Positions 21,379 to 33,372 of a DNA stretch of 64,000 nt are shown here, piece after piece. The notes below the pieces were generated by a model. The model saw only the letters and a program-made list of their open reading frames with translations. It had not been told where the DNA came from and did not search any database. Source of the stretch: Mesorhabditis belari (Eukaryota; Nematoda; Chromadorea; Rhabditida; Rhabditidae); contig CAUEEP010000916.1 of assembly GCA_958450365.1 (NCBI GenBank), positions 682,001 to 746,000 of the forward strand, written 5' to 3'. Each line of letters opens with the position of its first letter. Position 1 is the first letter of the stretch. The position numbers and the translations under genes were made by a program.

Positions 21379-22876
21379 ATGGATCCGAACAGCCTTGCAT
21401 TTCGAATAGTTGGCGCTATTGCGTTGTTCTTCATCGTGCAACTCTTCTACGTCTTCTCAAAGGTGGAAACGCTTGACGACGGAAAAATGACACTCGAGGC
21501 CGAGGTGCACATGTTGGAAAGAAAACGTGACTCGGTGAGGATGCGGCTAAACGATTTGGAAAGAGAGGCCTATAGAAGCGAGAAAAAGCTGCAACAACTT
21601 GAAATGAAGTGAGTTGAACATTTACCAGTAATTTTAAAGTATCACGGGAAACCTTGTAACTTTCAAACTTTATTTTTCGATTGCGGGATCATACACGATT
21701 GCTCGGGTCATCTAACGACAAAATGCCGATGATCTACTTTGTTACACCCACGCATTTTCGTCCGGCTCAACGCGCTGACTTGATTCGACTATCACAAACA
21801 CTGGCACAGGTTATTTTAATACCTTTAAAAAAATTGAATTGTTTTAGGTGCCAAATTTACACTGGATTCTCATCGAGGATAGTGATACCACTTCTCCATC
21901 AATTGGGGAGATTTTAAAAAGGTAGCTTTTTATAAGAAGTAATAAAATAAAAAAAGATGTTTGAAGTGGTAATCTTTGAATTTTTAGAACACGTCTTCAA
22001 TTCACGCATATCAACGCGAAAACGACATCGAAAAAGAAGATGAAATATTCGGATCCAAGTTGGAAATTACCGCGTGGCGTCGAACAAAGAAATGCCGCTT
22101 TACATTGGATAAGGTAGGCAAGAGGGTCTTTTCTTGTTAATTAAAGAATTTTGTGCAAATTTCTTTAAGGACTCAATTTTCCTCGCTTCGAAGAGGGGTT
22201 CTCTATTTTGGTGATGACGATAACACGTACGATTGGCGGCTTTTCTCGGAGATGCGAAGTAATTTTTAAAGATTTTCGCCTAACAAAGTTATTTAGCAAT
22301 CAAGAAAGCTGGGATTTGGCCGGTGGGCATAGTTGGTGGCCTTCTTGCTGAAGCACCAACACTCTTCGATAATGGTGGGAGATTTTTAATTGGTTTAACT
22401 TTTTACTTGCAGGTTCTGTTTCTCATTTTAATGCCCTGTGGAAACCCGAGCGACCCTTTCCAATCGATATGGCAGCTTTTGCCGTTAACATCTCGCTAGT
22501 GAGTCGACTATTTTAATATCATTAATACAACATGTATATTTGTTTCTAGATAATTGATCATCCCGGTGTCGAATTTTCCTATTCTGTACCACGCGGCTAT
22601 CAGGTTTTTTATAAACCTTTACACCAGTAAAACTAGTTTAGGAATCACATTTTCTACAAGGATTAAATTTGGAGAAGTTCGATTTAGAGGCGAAAGCTGA
22701 TCTCTGCACTAAGGTAACGGGACCAAAAGTTTTTTACAATCGTTGTTTAGGTTTATGTTTGGCATACACGTACTGAGAAAAGCGTATTGGAAAAACCACT
22801 AGAAGAAAAAGTGATCAATTTCGAAGAGGCTGATTTTGCTCCGCTGGAGGCGCATGCTTTAGGTTTAGAATTGTAG
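21379..22876 (+). CDS. Beta-1,3-glucuronosyltransferase, GT43 family
   Basis: Golgi type II enzyme of the B3GAT/sqv-8/glct family, which adds GlcA in glycosaminoglycan-linker or related glycan synthesis. Exons: 21379-21608, 21680-21809, 21848-21921, 21988-22113, 22170-22258, 22297-22374, 22413-22498, 22550-22603, 22642-22713, 22751-22876; 354 residues, phases all consistent. Seen: membrane anchor about residues 10-26 (GAIALFFIVQLFYVF), a stem coiled coil, MIYFVTPTHFRPAQRADLIR, the UDP/Mn site YFGDDDNTYD, the GGLLAEAP stretch, WKPERPFPIDMAAFA and C-terminal VWHTRTEK. Intron 1 has no AG where exon 2 must start: the site reads TTTTTCG/A at 21673-21680. ATG follows TTTTCAG directly, a probable SL2-type acceptor. 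A polyadenylation-like AATAAA is near 23027. Which family member it is cannot be said. Confidence 0.92.
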
Positions 22877-23192
22877 TTTTTTTGTTATTTTGCATAGTTT
22901 TTGTAGCTTTCTATTGGAAATGTTGTTAGTTTGTCTTTGATTGTAAATTATGCTTCTGTATATATTTCCGCGTACAAATTTCTTGCCATGCATAATATTG
23001 TTACAGGTTGTCTCGAAATACGGGTGATAATAAATATTTGGTGCTATTGAGTTCTAAAAATCACCTAAGTTTGGAACAAAGATTATCGATTATTTTTTTG
23101 AGATTGACACTATTTTGTAGCAGTTACCTATTTATCAAACGAGTATTTTTTTTTTAGATTCCGTGTCATTAAACGACTGAGCTTTTTCAAAA

Positions 23193-24866
23193 ATGGGTGA
23201 ACGCAAAGGTTGGATTTAGCATTTTCAAAATATCGTATATTGAATGCCCTTTTTAAAGTAGCATCGTTACTTAGGTCAAAATCACTACTACCCGCCCGAC
23301 TTCGATTACAAGAAGCACAAGACGCTTAACGCTTACCATGGAACACACGCTTTGCGCGAAAGGGCAAGCAAAATTGGGCAGGGAATTCTTGTCATCAGGT
23401 AAGCTGATCCGTATATGCAAAACTAAGTTTCAAAACTTTAGATTTGAAATGCCCTACAATGTTTGGTGTCTTGGATGCAGAAATCACGTAGGCATGGGCG
23501 TTCGATACAATGCTGAAAAGAAAAAGGTTTGTTTAAAGAGTTCTGAAAATACCATTTATGTATTTAGATCGGAATGTATTATACAACGCCTCTTTACGAA
23601 TTTCGAATGAAGTGCCATCTTTGCGACAACTATTATGTCATGCGAACAGATCCAAAGGTGATTGATTAAATTGAACCAAGCTCTGACTTGATCGTTTTAG
23701 AATCTTGATTACGAATGTTTCGAAGGCTTGTCGCGACAAAAGAAACAATGGGAACCCGAGGAAAATGGGTAAGTTATCAATGATTTTTATATTTTTATAA
23801 GGGTATTTTTTTAATATTTACTTCAATTTTAGACAATTTCCCGGATATGAGCGAACTAAAGCTGGAAGTGCGATGAGTCAAAAGTTGGCAGCGGATGCAA
23901 TGTTTAAGCAAGAGCACGGTGTAAAGGTAAAAACTTTATAGGAATAGATATGACGCTACATATTTAGGACAAAGAGAAGGCGGATACAACAGAAAAAGAT
24001 TTGAACACTTTGGAATGGCTTCAAGAACGAACAAGAGACGACTACTCGGCAAACTCTCATCTACGAGCAAGATTTCGGACTCAGAAGAATGACTTAAATG
24101 AGCAACGAGCAAAAGATGATGCTCTAAAGGTAAAGTCTTGGTTTTATTTATATGTCCCAGATAAAAAGGTTTAATTACTAAATTTTTAGGCTCGTGGTGG
24201 ACTTACTATTGAGTTGCTGCCGGAAAGGCCCGATGATAAACGAATAGCCGGTCTTGTCATGAAGCAATCTAGAGTAAAAAGTGGGTTTTTTTGAAAGTTA
24301 TTTGGTTATAAAATTAATCTTTTAGCATTTGATGAAACACAAGAAGAAGCACGAGATGCTGTTGAAGGACGCAGAATTTTCAACAAACCTTCTACTTCAT
24401 CTGTCAACATTTTACACAAAAATTTGACCAGTCAAGATCGTCTGAAAGATTCAATGCGTAAAACGGTTGGTATCTATTTGTATGTGCTTAATTTTTGGGA
24501 AATTTTCAGCGAAACAAATGGCTAAATGATCAATTTGCAAGTGCAAGTGGAAGTGGAATAGGAGAAAAAAGAAAGCTGAACGGACTTGGAATTATTCGCA
24601 AAAGAGTGAAAGAAGAAGTGGATGGCGAATCGATAGAGGAAATTAAAGAAGATGCAGATGAAGTAAAATTTGAATCAGACTTGAACAATGTACGTACGAG
24701 GGTTATCATATTTTTTCCAAACAAGATCTTTAAGGTTGGTGATTCAGAAGTGCCTCAAATTAAAGAAGAAAAAGCTTCATCAAATGGTCGATCTTCAGAA
24801 ACGACACCGATTTCATTAACTGGACTTGTCGATTATGGAAGCGAAAGTGAATCTGGATCAGAGTAA
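23193..24866 (+). CDS. CCDC130 / YJU2B-type splicing factor (CWC16 family)
   Basis: Nuclear spliceosome-associated protein of the CWC16/YJU2 family. Eleven exons: 23193-23208, 23275-23398, 23442-23526, 23568-23657, 23701-23768, 23833-23926, 23968-24129, 24190-24280, 24326-24465, 24510-24689, 24735-24866; 393 residues (human CCDC130 is about 396), all phases consistent. Seen: MGERKGQNHYYPPDFDYKKH, YHGTHALRERA, a C2-C2 zinc site (CLGC...CHLC), a central GLTIELLPERPDDKRIAGLV, and an acidic tail ending YGSESESGSE. The first exon is only 16 coding nt, behind a T-run-TTTAG acceptor at 23157. Third and last gene of the probable operon. Confidence 0.95.
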
Positions 24867-24980
24867 CATTTAAGTCTTTACTAGCTCACGGGTAGTTTAT
24901 TGTGTTTTTGAGGTGTGCATATATTTGTTTCATTTAATAAAATAAAAATCAGCTTAATCAGCTCTAACAAAATAAAAACA

Positions 24981-27809
24981 TCATTTCTTTTTATTGCCTT
25001 TCAACTCATCGACAATCTCGTGAATTTCCCGGTTTGTAGTCTCAGGTAAGTATGAAAACAAGTAGATCATACAAATAATTGAGGGTCCAATATACAGAAT
25101 GAGGAAAGCGTAGGAACCTGGAGTTTTTTTGGTTAGGCATCAGACTCTCAACTAACCTATCGCGTTATAGAAAGGAATAACAGTGAATGTAGTTATAACG
25201 ACAGAGAGCGTGTTAATCGCATAGGATAACGATTGGTTTAAGGAGCGGTATCGTTGCGGAACCAACTCCGCTGGAATGAACCAAGAAACTGGGCCAACAG
25301 CTCCGCTGAAATTTTAACTTTTAACCGATTTTTGGTGTCAACCTACCCATATGTGAAGCCATATAATAATAGAGCAAATACACATCCATATTTCATACCA
25401 TCGACGGCTTTACGAAGCTCGGCGAATACGGTAAACAATACAAGAGCTAACATGTTGATTGAGGTGAATGTGAGTAGTAGAGGTCTTCTCCCAGCTCTGA
25501 TATAGGAGTTTCTTTTTTTTTGATAGCTTTCTAATCACACCTCTCCACCAATGCGCTTGCCATGATGGTGGCTGTGAAATAGCAAAGAGACATTGTGGTT
25601 GATGTCCATTTTGAGAGCTCATTGTCCCAATCGGTCACACCGGCGTCCTTCAAAGGTCCTTAGACTTGCAATTTTTACGCCAAACCTGTAGAAATTGAGT
25701 CGAATTCAGCAGAATTGACCACAAAGCGACTGTGTTCTGAATTTGATTTTTTGCTTTTGAAACTTTGAAATGATTTTTTGAAACCTGTAGTGCTGCGCAG
25801 CTCAAAAGAAGAGCTTTTCGTAGATGTGGCTGTGTGAACATGTCGATTGTTCCCTGCTTGAATGAGGCCTCGTCTTTGTCGGCTTCGGCTTCCTAAAATT
25901 TACTTGATAAAATATACTCCTCAAGAGTTAGGGTAGAATAGAAAACGGATTACGGTGGAAGGGTACGATAGCTGTGATTTCGATTTAGCAATAACACTGA
26001 TCAATTTTTGATCAATTAGCATTTTATTTAACAGTCTTTTTTACTTGGACTTTGTTTCTTTTAGCTAAAACGAAAACTAAAACGAATTTCTAAAAAAATG
26101 CGCTTAAGAAAAGGCTATCGTAACTCGATTCACGAGTTGTTAGAAGATGTGAGAAGATTGTTAAAACTATGGCATGGATTGTATGGATTGAATGAATTGA
26201 ATATGGCGAGTGGGCTAGGCAAGAAATTTCTCGAATACCATTTCAATTTCATCAAGTACACCACGTGCATTCGACGATTTCCCGTGAAAGAAGTGAACCG
26301 ATTTCAGCGCAGCTTCTTTATCCTTTTTGACGATGAGTAAAAATTTGGGTGTTTCCGGGATGAAAAAGAGCACGAGCAAGGCGAGAAACGCTAAGAATCA
26401 AATGATTTTCGGAATTTCGTCTTTCATTACATGGAATGATGGCGAAAGCGGTCAACCAGAAGAGATGTTTGCCGAGCAATTGATCAGTGCCCAAGCCCAT
26501 TCCAACTAATGTCATCCCGGCATAACAGATTTCTGATATGAATGACATCACGCCACGGTATTCAGTTGGTGATGCTTCCTGAAAGTTCATTGATATTATT
26601 ATTGTTGATTAAAGTAGATTGAACACTTCAACACTTCAACACTCAATGCAAACCTGTAGATAAAGGATACACGATTGATAGGTGACCGCTGTACATATTG
26701 AGGCCAATAGTCGGGCGAAAAAGAGAATCTCCGGTTGATGCGTGATAATTGAGAGAGCACGGAGAAATGAGGCTAACAAAGAGAAAGTGTTACCAGAAAT
26801 GAAACCAACTAGAATTAATATTAATCGATGCTTTTTCTTTTTTTGCACTCACCCCTTCTCCCATATCGATCATTCAACAGTGGACTCAACCAAATTCCGC
26901 AGAAAAACCCGACAAACCAAATGTTCGAGATCAAGTTGAACACCTGAAGCCTGGAATATTTGGAAATTTTTGTAGAGAATGGGGATTACTAGATCGATTT
27001 GACTTGACGAGAGATGCTTTTCCCATTTTGTGAACGACTCGTTGATGTACGCCTAAATGGAAGAGCTTTGTGCGAAACTTTTCATAGAGTCAGCTTGGTT
27101 TGTGCTAAATTTTTTGCGCAATTCGCCATAACTTTCTTCTAAGTGAATCAATCTTTATGATTTTGATGCCATTTTGTAGATCTCAACAAGTGCAACAAAA
27201 TGACACCAAAATCATAAAGATTGGTCGACTTAGAAGAAAGTTATAGTGAGTTGCGCAAACGACCCAGTTGACAAACGACTAGGTCGTTTGGCTCGACATA
27301 ACTTTCTTTTAAGTCATCCAATCTTTATGCTTTTGGTTTCATTTTGTAGATCTCAACAAGTGCAACAAAATGACACCAAAATCATAAAGATTGATTCACT
27401 TAGAAGACAGTTATGGTAAGATAAAGATTGGCCCACTTAGAAGAAAGTAATTTGACACAAAGTAACCACCGGCACTTTTGGTTTTTCTTGTTTATTAGTG
27501 CAAAATAGGAAATGATTACGGTAAAAGGGAAGTAATTTAAATGTAATTTTTAAGATATTCAGTCAAAGCTTGTTTTCTAGTTTGCTCTATTGCCTCACAT
27601 TGCCATTGCCATATTGCCAATATGCTATTGTTCATCTTATTATTAAAAGACGTTAGATTACGAATCTAGGCTCTGCAATTCCCTTTGATTACCTTGAATT
27701 CGTCGACTGGATCATTTAGATAAGTGGACGAGAAACCGTATTGAAAGTTGGCTGACAGGGAAATGGCGACACCGACGGTGAACGTGAAGAGAACCTCTTT
27801 TCGAGGCAT
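24981..27809 (-). CDS. MFS sugar-transporter-like membrane protein (SLC2-type), one junction out of frame
   Basis: Exons (-): 27809-27693, 27052-26990, 26943-26853, 26808-26794 (15-nt micro-exon), 26772-26654, 26578-26431, 26390-26239, 25892-25785, 25736-25686, 25658-25541, 25496-25347, 25305-25157, 25117-24981. Seen: SANFQYGFSSTYLNDPVDEF at the first helix, LLNDRYGRR at the MFS loop 2-3 motif, PTEYRGVMSFISEICYAG, FFIPETPKFL, GRRPLLL, WFIPAELVPQRYRS and the C-terminal SYLPETTNREIHEIVDELKG. Every join keeps frame except 25686 to 25658: the gap is only 27 nt and the frame shifts by one. That suggests an indel in the sequence or a lesion in the gene. Substrate unknown. Its stop is 115 bp from the convergent CCDC130 gene. 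Intron 1 holds a foldback. Confidence 0.85.
27090..27478. mobile_element. MITE family 5 (GCGCAA-rich foldback), copy in transporter intron 1
   Basis: Bounded by TGTGCTAAATTTTTTGCGCA and a degenerate TTTGACACAAAGTAACCACC. The interior is a nest of inverted TTAGAAGAAAGTTATGGC and CTTTATGATTTTGGTGTCAT segments. Close relatives: 38350-38687, 39524-39949 and 43780-43915. Confidence 0.75.
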
Positions 27810-29084
27810 TCTCTAGAAAGAAAAGGGTTTTTTGTTTTTGCTTTGTTTACAAGAAAAAGAACTTTACAAGAAGTTCTTTTTCTTTAAAATTTCTCTAAAA
27901 CAATAAACATTGTCTAAAATAAAGCGGAAGATGGTTTTTCTTGATTATTAGTGCAAAATGAAAGATAATAAATCCTCATACGAGCTAGTCCATTCACAAA
28001 CAGTCCATTTACAAAGCTCATAGCGTATTGCATAAAGCGTTAACAACTAAAGAAATGATCAAACTTTTTTTTCAAATTAACAAAAAGGGTTGAAGAAACA
28101 TCATTTGTACAAGTGAAAAGATCAAAATGTTAAGGAAAAGTTTAAAAATTGTCTGGAGTTTTCAAGTTTGCCAAATTTCAGCCAAGAAAAAAGCACGAGG
28201 CGATTCGAATAGACTTTCACCCTCTCTTATCAAAGATGTGTCTTGGAAAGAAAAGAAAAAAAAAAGAGTGGAATTTGAAATGTATTTTTTTTATTTGGCT
28301 ACTGAATCAATCTGTGATGAAAAGGACAGAGTCTTTGGCACAAAAGAACCAAAGAACAAATACCAGTTTGACTCATTAAGGAAATCTAAAAGCTTTCCCG
28401 ACTTTTAGCGATGATTTTCACTAAAATCATGTGCCAGAGAGCTAAAGCCGATTGATATTTGACTGCTATTTGACTGTCTATAAGGTTCTAAAAGGCAAAA
28501 AAACTTATACAGGAGTGAAAGTTAAAAAACCTAGCAGAGCTCATTAAAAACTTTGCTCTTTTTCGATGCTCTTTTGTCGTACAAAATCGACCTCTCTGTA
28601 ACTGTTTTGCTCGGTGAATCGACTTTATAAACATTAAATGTGAGGGTTTTTCGTAACACAAACTTTTTCATGTTGATGGTTTGGGTGAAACTTTTTGAGC
28701 GAATGAATTGGCAATGATACATTACTTTGATTGCCACTTATATTGGTAAAGATCGATTCTTGAATTGAATTGAATTGAAAGTTACAGGCTACGAAATTTT
28801 TCCATGATTTGACGAGGCCGCGCGAGGGCAAAAATTTAGCTGTTAGCGAACCCCCAGCTTAAAATGGAGATTAATATTCCTGATAGTTTGGCAGGGCTGC
28901 GCGAACGCAGACCCTCATGCAAAAATTTAGCTGTTAGCGAACCCCAAAATCGGAGCTGCCACACGGGTCAACACAGTCAAACAATACAATGATCGCACCT
29001 AAACACAGGGTTTCTGCCTTTGTGACCACGTAAACCTCTAACCGGGTCGGTTTCAAGGCCACCGAGAGAGGGGGTTAACCAAAA

Positions 29085-29180
29085 GACGTGCGCCAGATCG
29101 CGAGCGATTACGTGCGTGCACAAAGAACACCGGAGTGGAGAAGACTAGGGAATTGTTCTAATTGTCAAAATAGCTAAAAT
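29085..29180. repeat. GCGCCAG-GCGATTACG repeat, copy 1
   Basis: gtgcgccagatcgcgagcga followed by ttacgtgcgtgcacaaagaa. The same core recurs at 42757-42960 and 60288-60480, where homology is longer and includes ATTCTTTTGCTTTG and GGGAATCGATTG. Confidence 0.75.
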
Positions 29181-30035
29181 AGCATAGATGAAGACGATAG
29201 TATTGTAATTTTCAGCTCTAAACCTACAGTATTCTTTCCTAAATATCATAATCCGGTTTTTGAACGTTTACACTGACACTGATATTTAAACAAGAAATCG
29301 TATTCTTTTGCAAGGTATTGGGGGATTCTTTGGGCTATTCTTGTTCTTGACGAGTCTTGTTCTTGTTCTCTGAGTCCCGAGAGCTGGCGCATATCCGTAC
29401 TTCTTAGGTCTTGGTCGAGCTGCGTCTTCCTATCTCGTTTTCCTTGACGATATTTCTCAGCTTCAAGTGGTTTTCTTCGTGTATTTCCCCCAATCAGAAT
29501 ACTGTATGTTCACTGAATGTCTGAATAAGAAAAACATCGATCGTTTCCCACCCATAAAACGGTCATGAAATGGACGAACGAAATGGATAAGAAAAACGAG
29601 AAATCATTTCGAAAAAAAAGACAAAAATACTAATAGATGAAATTTACGAAGAACAAAACGATTTTCCCAATCGTTTCTCTATTTTTCTTCGCACTTTTCC
29701 ATGTCAACGACTCGGCAAATGTTTGTTACTTTTCTTTTCTTTTTTTTTTTTTTGGGAAATGATATAAATCGAATTCACAAAAGAGCAACTTGTAGGCATA
29801 GTACAATGTTGTTTAATCTAAAAAAACGATTTAGGAAAACTGATATTGGAATTGATCTAGAACAGAAAAGAATACAAGTACTATACTAGTTCTTACACGA
29901 TTTTTTTTTTACTTTAAACTCATTTTTCCTGGGGTAGTTTTATGCGTAGATCCCGAAAAACACAATAAGAACATGGGAAAAGGCGTTTAAAGCCGAGTTT
30001 CGGGGCTCCAAAGTGCGCGCATACAGTGTGATGAC

Positions 30036-30092
30036 ATATCAAGGAAACAAATAGGTATACAACAGTTGTATACCTATTTGTTTCCTTGATAT
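30036..30092. repeat. Perfect palindrome, 28-bp arms, 1-nt spacer
   Basis: Left arm 30036-30063 (ATATCAAGGAAACAAATAGG...) and right arm 30065-30092 are exact reverse complements around A at 30064. Confidence 0.97.
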
Positions 30093-30119
30093 CATTGATA
30101 TTGATGATACAATTTGAAT

Positions 30120-31115
30120 TAGAGTGTGTTCCTCGCGAGTAATGCGTTTTTTAAAACGCACACTTGGAAAAAAAATTAACGTACTTTTAGCAAAAATGAT
30201 TGCAAAAAATTGACGAGCGCCGCGTTATATACGACTCTTTTTAAAGATATTCAGCCGTTTAAATGATTTGGTGGGAAATTCCCCGTCAAACGTAATGATA
30301 TTCGATTTACTTGACGTGTAAAGAGGATCACTCGTAGTTATTCGACGAAAAACGTCGATTAATCGAGTGAAAAATGGAAAAATGGGAAAAATGGTATGAA
30401 AGTTATGAAAGTTATGAAAGTTATGAAAGTCTATGAAAGTCTATGAAAGTCTATAAAAGTCTATAAAAGCCAAAACTCTAGCAGTAATATCAATGAGCTT
30501 GTAAAATGAAGGTAAAACTGGTAGAGTACTTACTAGGTAGAGATTCAAGTAGAATTTGAAACCGCTGTCATGACTAGAGTGTTTTCCTCGCGAGTAATGC
30601 GTTTTTTAAAACGCACACTCGGAAAAAAATTAACGCACTTTTAGCAAAAATTATTGCAAAAAAATGACGAGCGTCACGTTATAAAAAGACTCTTTTTAAA
30701 GATATTCAGCCGTTTAAATGATTTGGTGGGAAATTCCCGTCAAATGTAAAGATATTCAATTTACTCGACGTGTAAAGAGGATTGCCTCGTAGTTACTCAC
30801 CAAATTTCCGTCAAATGTAAAGATATTCAATTTACTTGACGTGTAAAGAGGATCACTCGTAGTTACTCACCAAATACCCCGTCAAATGTAAAGATATTCA
30901 ATTTACTCGACGTGTAAAGAGGATTGCCTCGTAGTTACTCACCAAATTCCCGTCAAATGTAAAGATATTCAATTTACTTGACGTGTAAAGAGGATTGCCT
31001 CGTAGTTACTCACCAAATACCCCGTCAAATGTAAAGATATTCAATTTACTCGACGTGTAAAGAGGATTGCCTCGTAGTTATTCGACGAAAAACGTCGATT
31101 AATCGAGTGAAAAAT
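30120..31115. repeat. Duplicated block with tandem repeats of about 67 bp
   Basis: GTGTTCCTCGCGAGTAATGC...GACGAAAAACGTCGATTAATC occurs at 30126-30370 and again at 30580-31110. In the second copy a unit (CGTCAAATGTAAAGATATTC...GTAGTTACTCACCAAAT) is tandemly repeated about five times. A fragment of the left end also occurs inverted at 455-500. A short tatgaaagt repeat fills 30385-30475. Confidence 0.85.
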
Positions 31116-31928
31116 GAGTCATACAAATTTTACTCGAGTAATTACTTACTGGCGATGAAAACACTTCGAATTTTCAATCTGATAAACGATTTAGACAGCC
31201 GCCGCGGCTCAGCTGAAGGCTTTACAGACAATTCTGGTATGTTAAAAATTTAAAAACTCGCTGAAAGCCTGAGTTTAGAATGTGAATCCATCAATGGATT
31301 TGGTGAAATATGTGAGTTAAAGTTAGATTTATTTTCTATGTAACGTTAAAGGAGTTAATTGCAAATTACAGGATGCTTGTGAGAATTAAAAACAAGGAGA
31401 AGCCAGAAGTCAGATTCATCCCTGACTTCTGGACTTGGATCAGGCTTCTGACTGGTACCAAGTACTTTTGAAAGCTCATCAGTAAAACCAAGACTATACA
31501 CGGGTTGACTTTTGCAGAAGAAATTCAAGCAGAAAGGCTGGCTGACTTAGCTATTGTCGATTTTAGGAGGACTGGACGGGAACGTGTGTGACGGTGACGG
31601 GTACCGCGTCTGTCAGTGACCTCAACTCGTGGTTTCTCAATAAAGCCAATAAAACAAGTTGGTTCATAGAAAGTATATTGAAGATCTAGATATTTCATAA
31701 AACTATAAAGTTGCCTTTTTAGCAACGGGTGTTAGCATCAAATTGTCGGTGGTCGGCGTTCAAGTTACGGTTTGTACTTTTAAAAAGTTTGGTCAAGAAC
31801 CATATTGGAACCGTATTGGATTTGAATTATATTTGAAGAACAAATTAGTTGATGTTTAGTTTACTAGAACGACAATCACTACAACTACAACAGTTTGGAA
31901 GTTTAAGAAAGCTAAGTTGAAAATGGTT

Positions 31929-32918
31929 TAGTCAACAACTAGAAGAACAGGAGCAACAACAAGAACAGCAACAAGAACAGCAACAACAGCAACAGCAACG
32001 ACAACAAGAACAAGAACAACAACAGCAACAACAACAATAACAACAGCAACAACAACAACAACAACAACTGCTGCTACCACTTCTACTGCTACTAGAGTAA
32101 GAAAATTTATCCTAATACTTTATCCACGATTGATCCTAATGTTTTTCCGTTTAACCCCGTAGTTCTAGACTCGTTCAATTCTAACTATTGAAATTCGATT
32201 TAACTATTGAATTGCATTTTTAGACCATGACGACAATTATCTGATAAACTTTGTGTCAAAGTTGAATCAAACCTTTAGTTGAATCAAAGCAAAAAGCGGA
32301 ATTCTATCTAGAGAACGAATAAAACAATAATAAAGCTAGTAACAAAACCCGTTGCTGTCTTTAGAGTCTGCACACTTGTCTGATAGGAATGAGTTTTTGT
32401 TTGTTTTTCTTTGTTTTTCTTTGTTTTTCTTTAAAATCAACTTTTATTGTTTGATTTAGATGAAAATAGTGGAATTGGGCTTGGGGAATCAATTAAATCC
32501 AATCAATTCAACGGTAATCGAGAGTTGCTTAGAAATTGATTGTACTATTTAATTAGACTCCAATTATTTCAACTATGAAATCGAATGCGCCAATTGTGCA
32601 AACGGATACTACGAAAAGTGGAGTAAAGGTACGTCAGTAAGGTCAAACGGAGTCAACGATGAAGTTCTCAAATATTGTAGCGAATTCGTTCTGCTAGACT
32701 TATAGCGATTTACTACTAGATTCACTTTATTATAACCATTTACTTACTAGAAATTCTGGCCAATCAAAGGACAAAATGGCGGTGATAATGGTGACAATCA
32801 TGAGAATAATGGTGGAAATGGTTATGGCTATGATGTTCCCAATAATGGTGGAAGTGGTTATGGCTATGGTATTCCCAATGGCGGAGAATCAGGTTACATT
32901 GTCTTTAAGAAACTTTAA
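31929..32918 (+). CDS. Possible small Thr-rich / Gly-Asn-rich protein, hypothetical
   Basis: Four candidate exons keep one frame: 31929-32094 (TTTAG before, GTAAGA after), 32460-32513 (GATTTAG before the ATG codon), 32557-32628, and 32751-32918 ending TAA. The first encodes Thr/Ala/Arg-rich sequence from a CAA repeat. The last encodes two GYGY repeats (GNGYGYDVPNNGG and GSGYGYGIPNGGE) in a Gly/Asn-rich tail, a style seen in secreted nematode peptides. An AATAAA follows near 32975. The product could equally start at ATG 32460 (97 residues). No start or signal peptide was found upstream and no family is recognised. Low-complexity content makes this tentative. Confidence 0.35.
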
Positions 32919-33209
32919 GAAATGATTCTCTTGTGTTTTATTATGTGTGCCTTGTTTTATTGGTGTTTTTGCAAATAAATGTTAATCGGGATTTTCAGCT
33001 TTACAAAGCTAAAAAGTGAAACGCAAGAAAAAAGGAAAAAAATTGGCTCGGAAAAGGAAAGGACCTGTTTCTCTGCGAAGGAAAAGCTGGATTTTTGACT
33101 TTTTTCACCCAAAATCTTGTCTGGATTTTTGGATCTAAATCTTGCTTGTGTTCTGCAATAGAAATGTTCTGTTTCTATCTTTTTGCGTTTCATATTGCTG
33201 ATCAAATCT

Positions 33210-33372
33210 TGCCGAAGCCGTAGCCGAAGCCGTAGCCGAAGCCGTAGCCGAAGCCGTAGCCGTAGCCGAAGCCGTAGCCGAAGCCGTAGCCGAAGCCGTA
33301 GCCGTAGCCGAAGCCGTAGCCGTAGCCGAAGCCGTAGCCGAAGCCGTAGCCGTAGCCGAAGCCGTAGCCGAA
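33210..33372. repeat. GCCGTAGCCGAA hexamer/dodecamer repeat
   Basis: About 160 bp of alternating gccgta and gccgaa. Intergenic, between the hypothetical gene and phosphoglycerate dehydrogenase. The ATAS, GYGFGY and RSRS frames are artefacts of the unit length. Confidence 0.97.

Larger units (their letters stand above)
27810..31140. other. Region without a recognised gene
   Basis: Upstream of the transporter. It contains a 28-bp direct repeat GCAAAAATTTAGCTGTTAGC at 28830 and 28919, one copy of the GCGCCAG...GCGATTACG repeat (29085-29180), the palindrome at 30036-30092, and the 30.1-31.1 kb tandem family. A minus-strand open frame at about 29510-29250 is rich in charged residues but lacks an ATG and shows no family; I leave it uncalled. 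Confidence 0.5.

Noticed and set aside
28127..28408. 93-codon Lys-rich frame
   Set aside because: No splice support, family or codon signal; upstream of the transporter in repeat-rich DNA.
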